From the NCBI GenBank assembly GCA_030693565.1, contig JAUYAJ010000653.1, positions 1-7,063 on the forward strand: a DNA stretch of 7,063 nucleotides, given 5' to 3'. A model generated the notes under the pieces. It did no database searches. It saw nothing but the letters and a program-made list of their open reading frames with translations, and was not told the origin of the DNA. The stretch's first letter is position 1; the number at the start of each line of letters is the position of its first letter. Below are positions 1 to 5,405 of this stretch, in pieces. The position numbers and the translations under genes are program-made. The DNA is from Rubrivivax sp. (GTDB taxonomy: Bacteria > Pseudomonadota > Gammaproteobacteria > Burkholderiales > Burkholderiaceae_C).

Positions 1-2
1 GG

Positions 3-1106
3 GAGTTCCTCGCGGACTTTGGTTGGCCGCTGGATGACGCGATGCTGGCGGGGTGGTTCGACGGCCTGCCGTACCCGCTGCACGACATGCGCCCGCAGGG
101 CTTCCTGGGACGCCGCTTGGCGCGGCATCACGCCGAGATGCTGCAGGTGCCGCAGGACCCGGCTTCATGGTCCGACGACCACGCCCTGCATGCGATGTCG
201 CTGCTGGGCTCGGACCTGCCCGGGGACTTCATCGTGGGCGAGTCGGCATGCCGTCGCTGGCTCGACCGCATCCCGGACGCGCGACTGGACCAAGGCGAGT
301 CGGCCATCGCGGATGCCGAGTTGGCCCAGGCCTATACCGCGCGGGCCGAGGCGGCAATGGGACAGGGCGTGGTGGGCTCGTCGGCAGGCGGCGAGTTCCC
401 CACGTTCGCCGCAATGCGCGCGTTCGCCGACGGGCAAGTTCAGCATGTGCTGGTGAAGTTCAGCGGCTCGGACGATTCACCGGGCACCCGGCGCTGGGCC
501 GATCTACTGGTGTGTGAACACCTTGCGAGCCAGGTGCTGCCGAAGCAACTCGGCGTCGGTGCGGCTCGGTCGCGCATCCATCGCTTCGGTGGACGCACCT
601 ACCTTGAGGTCGACCGCTTCGACCGCCATGGGCCGCTGGGGCGCTCCGGCGTGGTTTCGTGGGGCTCGCTGAATGGCGCGCTGTTCGGCCCGGCAGGCGT
701 GCCTTGGACCGAGGTGGGTCGGCAGCTCGCGGCCCGTGGGTGGCTGAGCGGGGACGACGTCGAGCACCTCTCCTTGCTGTGGGCCTTCGGACAGCTCATC
801 GGCAACACCGACATGCACGAGGGCAACCTGTCGTTCCAGCGGCACGCGCCCGATGGCCAGGCCGGTCTGGTCCTGGCGCCGGCGTACGACATGCTGCCGA
901 TGCTCTACGCCCCGGCGCGCGGCGTCGAGCTGCCCCCCCGCAGGTTCGAGCCCAGGTTGCCGCTGCCCGCGGAGCGCGGGCGCTGGGAGCGGGCGGCCGA
1001 AGCAGCCGTGGCGTTCTGGCAAGCGGCCGCGTCGGATGAACGCATCAGCGCGGATTTCCGGGCGCTTTGCGAAGCCAACGCGGCTGTGCTCAAGAAGCTG
1101 CTGTAG
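3..1106 (+). CDS. yjjJ: HipA-family serine/threonine kinase toxin, YjjJ type (5' end missing)
   Basis: HipA-family proteins are Ser/Thr kinases; the classic HipA phosphorylates glutamyl-tRNA synthetase and causes growth arrest and persistence. The frame is open from the first bases, so 367 C-terminal residues are visible and the start lies upstream; YjjJ-type members are about 440 aa with an N-terminal DNA-binding domain, so roughly 75-80 residues are missing. Counting from the first visible codon: an N-terminal lobe with GLPYPLHDMRPQGFLGR (21-37), a phosphate-binding loop VGSSAGGEFPTF (124-135), the ATP lysine in VLVKFSG (K152), EVDRFDR (202-208), the catalytic loop GNTDMHEGN (267-275; D270 as catalytic base, N275), and the metal-binding Asp in PAYDMLPM (D296). 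All kinase residues look intact, so the protein should be active. The GSS-GGE loop and GNTDMHEGN loop point to the YjjJ branch, which usually lacks a separate HipB; any antitoxin gene would be upstream of the window. The stop codon overlaps an inverted repeat. Its substrate is unknown. Confidence 0.88.
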   Translation, partial: EFLADFGWPLDDAMLAGWFDGLPYPLHDMRPQGFLGRRLARHHAEMLQVPQDPASWSDDHALHAMSLLGSDLPGDFIVGESACRRWLDRIPDARLDQGESAIADAELAQAYTARAEAAMGQGVVGSSAGGEFPTFAAMRAFADGQVQHVLVKFSGSDDSPGTRRWADLLVCEHLASQVLPKQLGVGAARSRIHRFGGRTYLEVDRFDRHGPLGRSGVVSWGSLNGALFGPAGVPWTEVGRQLAARGWLSGDDVEHLSLLWAFGQLIGNTDMHEGNLSFQRHAPDGQAGLVLAPAYDMLPMLYAPARGVELPPRRFEPRLPLPAERGRWERAAEAAVAFWQAAASDERISADFRALCEANAAVLKKLL

Positions 1107-1140
1107 CAGCTGCCGTCGGCGCACGCGGTGCGGCAGCTGC
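1106..1140 (+). terminator. Inverted repeat at the hipA-like stop codon, possible terminator
   Basis: The arms GCAGCTGCCG (1106-1115) and CGGCAGCTGC (1131-1140) are perfectly complementary over 10 bp with a 15-nt loop. The left arm begins on the last base of the TAG stop codon. No T-run follows on either strand, so it is not a canonical intrinsic terminator. It could stabilise the mRNA 3' end or act as a weak or Rho-assisted terminator. An alternative small palindrome, GCTGCTGTAGCAGC, overlaps its left edge. Confidence 0.35.
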
Positions 1141-1320
1141 ACGGAGCGCCCTGCCGGCACAAGGCGCGATGGAGGCGCCCCCACCGTTTCGTCTTGGTCG
1201 ATCCGGGCGATGCCGTCCTTCCCATGGACGGCTCCCAGCACGCGCGCTCCAGCGACTGGAGTCAGATCTCCCCCTCGTCGCACAGGTGGAGATTGGGCTT
1301 GGCCTGCCTTGACCGTCGCG

Positions 1321-1512
1321 GTTGAAGCGCCGCCGGTTGATGGGGCAACGATTGTGGGCGTCGACATCATGCCGTCGGAGCAGCGCGTCCGGGCGGAGGT
1401 GCAGTTCACCGACATGCCAACCCTGCCGCAATTGCCGGGCGAACTGAATGCCGGCGAGCCCGTGCCACTTGTGGGCACTGGAACAGCGCCCGGCCAGCAC
1501 TGCTCAGCCTGA
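1321..1512 (+). pseudogene. Possible coding remnant (C-terminal piece of an unknown protein)
   Basis: From 1321 to a TGA at 1510-1512, one forward frame has the composition of a real protein, unlike the Arg/Ser/Pro-rich shadow frames around it. It begins VEAPPVDGATIVGVDIMPSE and ends with VPLVGTGTAPGQHCSA. Codon third positions are mostly G or C. The frame runs on upstream without a stop but loses protein-like character before about 1306, and I see no good start codon with a ribosome binding site. It may be a decayed or truncated gene tail, but I do not recognise a family. The opposite strand is also open here (1090-1500), so the call is weak. Confidence 0.2.
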
Positions 1513-1714
1513 AATGGCGACCGCCACGCCGGTGGGGCGCTCCGATGGCCTCAAGGGTGCAGTGACCCCACGTTGAAGTCAGGGGTGGGGCCGATGACGG
1601 TTGTGACCCCGAATAGGCTTGCGCGGGAACGATGGCAGGCGACAGGAATGCGCCTCGGCGGCTCAGTGGCCAGGGTGGCGATGTTGCTTGGCATCAGCGC
1701 GGACGCCATACACA

Positions 1715-1750
1715 GTGGGCGCACGGGTGGGCGCACGGGTGGGTGCACGA
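1715..1750. repeat. Three tandem copies of a 12-bp repeat
   Basis: The unit GTGGGCGCACGG occurs at 1715-1726 and 1727-1738, followed by a variant GTGGGTGCACGA at 1739-1750. Spacing is exactly 12 bp with no gaps. Such iterons can bind a replication or partition protein, but three copies in GC-rich DNA could also arise by slippage. In a short forward frame (1573-1785) it would encode a repeated Gly-Arg-Thr-Gly pattern, but nothing supports that frame as a gene. Confidence 0.6.
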
Positions 1751-2081
1751 CGGGACCGACCTGGTGGGAGTTCGTGACAATCTGACCCGCCACGGCCTTT
1801 GAGCAGCCGCCCTGTTGCGGTCGCCTGTGGCCACCTTGGCTGAAGGAGTGGCGGGTGGTGGCGCCTACGGCCGACACCGGATGCCCCCTCGCTTGGATCG
1901 GCCCAGGCCCGCGTCGCGTCGTCGTCTCGCAGCGACGGTCATCAGGCCACTGTGGCGCCTTCGATGCCGCAACGGCTGCGGCTGGCGCCTCGTGGAAACG
2001 GCGCATGCCTGCTCCAAGCGTTGAAAGGGGACTGCACGATCCGCTCGGAAAGGCGGCTTGTGGTGGCCCGCAGAGGACGGG

Positions 2082-2102
2082 CTTCTACACAGGTTGTAGA
2101 AG
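2082..2102. repeat. Perfect 8-bp inverted repeat, operator-like
   Basis: CTTCTACA (2082-2089) and TGTAGAAG (2095-2102) are exact reverse complements separated by CAGGT. The arms are AT-richer than the surrounding DNA, which makes a chance match less likely than for all-GC arms. The size and shape would suit a dimeric repressor operator. No regulator gene lies next to it in the window; the nearest coding sequence is parB, starting about 580 bp downstream. Confidence 0.45.
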
Positions 2103-2187
2103 TACCCAAGTGACGTCGCACTGTCCGCCTCGGCGCCGAAGATTCTTGGCAGGCGTTCGTACGTGGGGCGACTCGCGAACCTCCTGA

Positions 2188-2207
2188 GCGCACGCCATGT
2201 CGTGCGC
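2188..2207. repeat. 7-bp inverted repeat
   Basis: GCGCACG (2188-2194) and CGTGCGC (2201-2207) pair perfectly around a 6-nt loop. The arms are GC-rich, and this size is expected now and then by chance in such DNA. It is listed because it belongs to the cluster of inverted repeats upstream of parB. Confidence 0.3.
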
Positions 2208-2325
2208 ACCCATGCGTGCCGCGACGGTGGTGTGGAGCAGCCCGCGTTCATCGGCCGCCCGATGTGCGAACCGTAGCGCCGCGCGCGCCGGCGCAAGGGC
2301 CTTTCGCGGCATAAACGGCCGCCTT

Positions 2326-2340
2326 CCCGCCTGCGGCGGG
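2326..2340. repeat. Tight 6-bp GC hairpin
   Basis: CCCGCC (2326-2331) and GGCGGG (2335-2340) form a perfect stem with a 3-nt loop. There is no T-run after it, so it is not a standard intrinsic terminator on either strand. Confidence 0.3.
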
Positions 2341-2447
2341 CCCCTTCCATTGATTCCACGCTGCCCTTGCGCTGGCGCATCTCCGCGGCGCTGTCGGTGT
2401 CGCACGGCGACCGACGAATGCGGGGCAGCAGTCCGCTCAACCCAACG

Positions 2448-2480
2448 CCGAGGGATCAATAGCCAACCCGGCTCCCTCGG
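2448..2480. repeat. Nested hairpin upstream of parB
   Basis: The outer arms CCGAGGGA (2448-2455) and TCCCTCGG (2473-2480) are perfect reverse complements. The 17-nt loop contains a smaller pairing, GCC (2462-2464) with GGC (2470-2472), so two stems can stack. AAAA follows directly on the plus strand, but there is no T-run for termination. It lies about 205 bp upstream of the parB start and is a candidate protein-binding or RNA structure in the parB leader. Confidence 0.4.
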
Positions 2481-2565
2481 AAAACAGGGCAGGCGGTTTT
2501 CAAGTTTGGAAGGCAGGCGAGGTCTTCATGCGAGGCGAGATCCAAGGCAGGGAGTTGACGCGGCG

Positions 2566-2636
2566 CGGTTCACGAAGCGCCGCCGAGTCGTTCAGAACCC
2601 GGGCCTGTCCCTGGCCCGGCGCGCCGCCGTGAACCG
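2566..2636. repeat. Nested inverted repeats just upstream of parB
   Basis: CGGTTCACG (2566-2574) and CGTGAACCG (2628-2636) are perfect 9-bp inverted copies separated by 53 nt. Inside them, CCGGGCC (2599-2605) and GGCCCGG (2613-2619) form a second perfect stem with a 7-nt loop. The outer right arm ends 48 bp before the preferred parB start codon. The position suits an autoregulatory or parS-like site for the ParB protein or a 5' leader structure. This is inferred from position and symmetry only. Confidence 0.45.
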
Positions 2637-2671
2637 TCGTCGCAGCGCGGTCGCGGAGTGTCTCAACCTAT

Positions 2672-2675
2672 GGAG
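2672..2675 (+). promoter_or_regulatory. Ribosome binding site choosing the parB start
   Basis: GGAG lies 9 nt before the ATG at 2685 and decides the start. Two in-frame alternatives exist upstream: GTG at 2658 and ATG at 2670. GGAG at 2655-2658 could serve the ATG at 2670, but with an 11-nt spacer. The 2685 start also gives the usual short lead into the first ParB strand. Confidence 0.55.
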
Positions 2676-2684
2676 TTCATCATC

Positions 2685-4613
2685 ATGGAACGCACAAGAG
2701 AGTTGTTGTCGGTGCCCCTGTCCAGCCTGGTGCCGTCGCGGTTCAACGTTCGGCGTCATTCGCTCGGTCAGGTCGAAGAACTGGCGGCGCTGATCGAGGC
2801 GCAAGGCCTGCTGCACAACCTGGTGGTCACCGAGCAGGTGGTCGGGCGGGGTAGGGCGCGTAAACCGAAATTTGCGGTGGCGGCCGGTGAGCGGCGGCGG
2901 CGTGCGATGTTGCTGCTGCAGCAGCGCGGGCGCTTGCCGAAGGGGCACGAGGTGCTGTGCGAACTGGTGCCGCCCGAGCGCGCGCTGGAGGTCAGCCTGG
3001 CCGAGAACAGCGGGCGCGAGGCCATGCACCCGGCCGACGAGTTCGATGCCTTCAAGGCGCTGATCGGCGAAGGCAAGGGCGTCGAGGACGTGGCTGCGCG
3101 ATTCGGCGTGTCGGTGCTGACGGTGCAGCGCAGATTGAGGCTCTCGGCGCTGTCGCCGAAGTTGCTGGCGCTGTACCGCGAGGACGGCATCAACCTCGAT
3201 CAACTGATGGCGCTCACTCTGAGCGACGACCACGCGGTGCAGGAGCGGATGTGGTTCGACGCGCAGCCCTGGGACCGGACGCCCATTGCGCTGCGGCGCC
3301 GGCTCACCGCGGGCGAGGTCGAGGCCGCGGGGAGCGCACTGGTTCGGTTCGTGGGCATCGAGGCTTACGAGGCGGCGGGCGGTGTCGTGCGGCGCGATCT
3401 GTTCGACGACGGGCAGAGCCGCTTCCTGTCGGATCCGGCGCTGCTGGAGCGGCTGGCGACCGAAACGCTGGAAGCGCTCGCCAGCACGGTGCGGGACGAA
3501 GGCTGGAGCTGGGTGGAGGCGCGCCTGAGCGTGGACTCGCAGGCCCTGCGCCAGTTCGCGCCGTGCGCAAACGGCACGCGGGAACCGACGGCTGCCGAGC
3601 AGGAGGAACTCGACGCCCTGGCGCAGCGCAGTGCCGAACTGGACCAGCAGGCCCAGGCGCTGGACGATGCGCCCGAGTGGTCGGCCGACGAAGCTGAACT
3701 GATCGACCTGGAAGAGCAGGACATCGAAGCCAGGTGCAAGGCGCTTCACGAAGCCCTGAAGATCTGGACGCCGGAGGCGAAGGCCCATGCGGGCGTCATC
3801 GTCACCATCAACCGCGTGGGCGACGTCGAGGTGATCCGCGGGCTGGTGCGCGAGTCGGACCGCAAGGCTTCGGCAGCTGTGACCCGGCCCGCGAGCGGGA
3901 CCGATGCCGGCGACGCCGAGCAGTCCGCCGACGGCGCCTTGTCCGCACCCGCCACGCCGGAGCGGGGGGTGCCGTGCTGCAGCGACGCACTGACCAAGCG
4001 GCTGGCGGCGCACCGGACGATGGCGCTGCAGGCCATGCTGGCGCAGAACACGGCGGTTGCCCTGGCTTCGCTGCTTCATGTCTTCGTGCTGCGCATCTTC
4101 GGGGGCGACGACTCGCGCATGGGCTCTGCCCTGCGACTGTCGCCGCAGATGTCGGCGCACGCATTGGAGGCGGCGGCCGATGACCTCAATGCCAGCCCGG
4201 CATGGAAGGCGGTGCAGCAGGCCAAGGAGGCGTGGTGCGCGCGTCTGCCCGAGCGGCAGGATGCGTGGCTCGGTTGGCTGATCGCTCTCTCCCAGGGCGA
4301 ACAGATCGACCTGCTCGCGCTGTGCAGCGCGTTGACGGTGAACGCGCTGCCGGGCGCTGGCGCGCCGGCCCATGCCGACGCCATCGCCGCTGCGGTCGGA
4401 CTGGACATGGCCGATTGGTGGGAGCCGACCGCCGAGGGCTACCTGAAACACGTGCCCAAGGCGCGGATCGTCCAGGCGCTGAAGGAAGCCGGGCCGGATC
4501 TGGCCGGTGGCGGCGTGGAGGCGATGAAGAAGGAATCGCTGGTGATCGCAGCGGCGTCGCGGCTGGCCGGCAAGCGCTGGCTGCCGGGGCCGCTGCGCCG
4601 ATCGCCAGACTGA
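2685..4613 (+). CDS. parB: Large ParB/Spo0J/RepB-family protein
   Basis: ParB-type proteins bind centromere-like DNA, load and slide as CTP-dependent clamps, and help segregate plasmids or integrated elements; some also regulate transcription. From ATG 2685 the protein is 642 aa. Residues 8-25 form the first ParB strand region (LSVPLSSLVPSRFNVRRH), 67-75 carry the AGERRRRAM motif that in this family contacts CTP, and 107-120 carry ENSGREAMHPADEF, the second conserved ParB box. Residues 131-156 look like the helix-turn-helix (VEDVAARFGVSVLTVQRRLR). Residues 301-358 are rich in Glu, Gln and Ala and probably form a coiled coil, 396-430 form a low-complexity linker, and 431-642 form a helical C-terminal domain with DMADWWEPTAEGYLKHVPKA (574-593). 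Classical chromosomal ParB is about 300 aa, so this is the long form found on plasmids and integrative elements. No parA is adjacent, so it may act with a distant ParA or in regulation. A small membrane gene follows on the same strand. Confidence 0.88.
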   Translation: MERTRELLSVPLSSLVPSRFNVRRHSLGQVEELAALIEAQGLLHNLVVTEQVVGRGRARKPKFAVAAGERRRRAMLLLQQRGRLPKGHEVLCELVPPERALEVSLAENSGREAMHPADEFDAFKALIGEGKGVEDVAARFGVSVLTVQRRLRLSALSPKLLALYREDGINLDQLMALTLSDDHAVQERMWFDAQPWDRTPIALRRRLTAGEVEAAGSALVRFVGIEAYEAAGGVVRRDLFDDGQSRFLSDPALLERLATETLEALASTVRDEGWSWVEARLSVDSQALRQFAPCANGTREPTAAEQEELDALAQRSAELDQQAQALDDAPEWSADEAELIDLEEQDIEARCKALHEALKIWTPEAKAHAGVIVTINRVGDVEVIRGLVRESDRKASAAVTRPASGTDAGDAEQSADGALSAPATPERGVPCCSDALTKRLAAHRTMALQAMLAQNTAVALASLLHVFVLRIFGGDDSRMGSALRLSPQMSAHALEAAADDLNASPAWKAVQQAKEAWCARLPERQDAWLGWLIALSQGEQIDLLALCSALTVNALPGAGAPAHADAIAAAVGLDMADWWEPTAEGYLKHVPKARIVQALKEAGPDLAGGGVEAMKKESLVIAAASRLAGKRWLPGPLRRSPD

Positions 4614-4657
4614 ACCGGTCGCGTGGGCGCAGTGGACCCGCCCATGCGGGCTGGATC

Positions 4658-4662
4658 GGAGG
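4658..4662 (+). promoter_or_regulatory. Strong ribosome binding site for the small membrane protein
   Basis: GGAGG, within GGAGGAG (4658-4664), lies 4 nt before the ATG at 4667. It is the strongest Shine-Dalgarno match in the window and supports this short gene and its start, although the frame is open much further upstream through parB. Confidence 0.65.
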
Positions 4663-4666
4663 AGAT

Positions 4667-4972
4667 ATGTGGTTGCTGGTTGCTCGCGAACCCCGGCCGG
4701 ATGCGCCAAACTGGCCCGGCCGGCGCTTGCTCGCGGCCGTCGATGCCGTCATGTGGCCGGTGATGTGGGTGCTGCTGATCCGGCATGCACCGCAGCCGGT
4801 GGGCCTGATCGGCCCGTTCGTCACCGCGCTCGCCGTGCTCTTCGGCCTGGGGCGCTTGCATTGCGCCCTGTGGGTGAACCATCGCTACTGGTTCACGACC
4901 TGGCGATGGGGAAATGTGCTGGGCGCGATGCTGTTGATCGGCGTTGTTCTCAAGATCACGATGACAGCCTGA
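4667..4972 (+). CDS. Small membrane protein, unknown function
   Basis: This 101-aa protein is not recognised as a named family. It has a short polar N-terminus (MWLLVAREPRPDAPNWPGRR), then a hydrophobic segment at about 21-38 (AAVDAVMWPVMWVLLI), a second at about 46-66 (VGLIGPFVTALAVLFGLGRL), a polar, aromatic loop (CALWVNHRYWFTTWRW, 66-81), and a third segment at about 82-98. Three membrane helices are therefore likely. It starts 53 bp after parB on the same strand with a strong ribosome binding site, so it is probably co-transcribed. The unusually high Trp content (eight) and short length recall small inner-membrane accessory proteins of mobile elements. It could anchor or modulate the ParB complex or act in conjugation, but nothing in the sequence shows this. 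The frame is open far upstream through parB, but codons before 4667 encode Arg/Ala-rich shadow sequence. Confidence 0.75.
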   Translation: MWLLVAREPRPDAPNWPGRRLLAAVDAVMWPVMWVLLIRHAPQPVGLIGPFVTALAVLFGLGRLHCALWVNHRYWFTTWRWGNVLGAMLLIGVVLKITMTA

Positions 4973-5014
4973 GCTCCCGCCGTGCCACAGGCAGCTCGCA
5001 CGCAAAGGGTGTCT

Positions 5015-5245
5015 TCAATGCGAGACGACGGGTCGCGCCTCGCTCCATACGTCGAGGTCGGAGCTTCTCCATGCCACCGCGCGGGGCCCGAGGCGCACCG
5101 GGCTCGGGAACTTGCGCTCGGCGATGAGCCGATAGATGGTCGAACGTCCGAGGCCGGTCATCCGCATGACGGTGGGCATGCGCAGGAACAGCGGCGTCAC
5201 GGCCTCGGTGCGGCGGGGCGTTGGTACAGACGGGTTGCGTTGCAC
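5015..5245 (-). CDS. alpA: AlpA-family helix-turn-helix regulator / excisionase-like protein
   Basis: AlpA-type proteins are small DNA-binding proteins of prophages and islands that activate or repress integrase genes or act as excision factors. The 76-aa product has the family pattern: FLRMPTVMRMTGLGRSTIYR (20-39) is the winged helix-turn-helix entry and recognition helix, IAERKFPSPVRLGPRAVAWR (41-60) is the wing with the invariant Trp (W59), and SSDLDVWSEA ends the fold. The start is a GTG at 5245, supported by GGAG (5253-5256 on the plus strand) 7 nt upstream; the nearest ATG upstream is out of frame. The gene lies 160 bp downstream of the integrase stop on the same strand, so it may be partly co-transcribed with it, and it converges on the membrane-protein gene with a 42-bp gap. 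An interrupted palindrome just upstream may be its own operator. Confidence 0.87.
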   Translation of the reverse strand: MQRNPSVPTPRRTEAVTPLFLRMPTVMRMTGLGRSTIYRLIAERKFPSPVRLGPRAVAWRSSDLDVWSEARPVVSH

Positions 5246-5252
5246 AGGCGGT

Positions 5253-5256
5253 CTCC
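5253..5256 (-). promoter_or_regulatory. Ribosome binding site for the alpA-like gene
   Basis: On the minus strand GGAG lies 7 nt before the GTG start codon at 5245. It supports a GTG start rather than internal alternatives such as the GTG codon at residue 16. Confidence 0.55.
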
Positions 5257-5264
5257 GGTCAGAG

Positions 5265-5307
5265 GCATGTCGGCAACTCTAGGATGCAAGCGGCATTGGC
5301 GACATGC
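5265..5307. promoter_or_regulatory. Interrupted palindrome upstream of the alpA-like gene, candidate operator
   Basis: GCATGTCGGCAA (5265-5276) and TTGGCGACATGC (5296-5307) are inverted copies matching at 11 of 12 positions, separated by 19 nt. The centre is about 41 bp upstream of the GTG start, where a promoter would be expected. The half-site spacing places the two arms on about the same face of the helix, three turns apart. It is a candidate binding site for the AlpA-like protein itself or for the integrase. I could not name a convincing -35/-10 pair within it. Confidence 0.5.
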
Positions 5308-5323
5308 TGGATTCGGGGCGAAA

Positions 5324-5362
5324 TCCTGCATGGTTGGCGGTGTCGAGCGTGCTGATGCAGGA
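5324..5362. repeat. 8-bp inverted repeat in the int-alpA gap
   Basis: TCCTGCAT (5324-5331) and ATGCAGGA (5355-5362) are perfect inverted copies separated by 23 nt. It lies between the integrase stop codon and the alpA-side palindrome. It might be a second regulator site or an RNA hairpin at the end of the integrase message, but no T-run follows it. Confidence 0.35.
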
Positions 5363-5405
5363 CGCTGGACAGGCGACCTTGGGCGCGAGTTCGATGCCGT
5401 GCGGA

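Larger units (their letters stand above)
1513..2657. other. Gene-poor region upstream of parB
   Basis: No frame on either strand across these 1.1 kb gives a recognisable protein. The open frames that exist are Arg-, Pro- and Ser-rich, as expected for shadow frames in GC-rich DNA, and they overlap one another on both strands. The region instead holds a 12-bp repeat present three times (1715-1750) and a series of short inverted repeats (2082-2102, 2188-2207, 2326-2340, 2448-2480, 2566-2636). It may be a mixture of decayed sequence and cis-acting sites such as a centromere-like, origin or regulatory region for the ParB gene. That role is inferred only. Confidence 0.45.

Noticed and set aside
504..1478. 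A 324-codon minus-strand frame opposite the HipA gene
   Set aside because: Most of it is antisense to the clear HipA kinase. The part beyond 1106 looks somewhat protein-like, but no start, ribosome site or family supports it.
1562..1610. Two GTGACCCC copies with a GGGGT segment between them, recalling the terminal repeats of some IS21-like elements
   Set aside because: Only two short copies, no transposase remnant nearby and no clear element end, so an insertion sequence cannot be supported.
1715..1750. CRISPR-like array
   Set aside because: The repeats are 12 bp in direct contact with no spacers and no cas genes are present.
1865..2459. Overlapping minus-strand frames of 124-191 codons upstream of parB
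   Set aside because: Extreme Arg content, mutual overlap and no motif; typical of non-coding GC-rich DNA.
2555..2583. TTGACG as a possible -35 box for parB
   Set aside because: No -10-like hexamer follows at 16-18 bp; the downstream bases are GC-rich and lie within an inverted repeat.
2592..4709. A 705-codon open frame on the minus strand antisense to parB
   Set aside because: Its product is Arg-, His- and Gln-rich with no recognisable motif, and it is the expected shadow of a GC-rich gene whose plus strand encodes a clear ParB protein.
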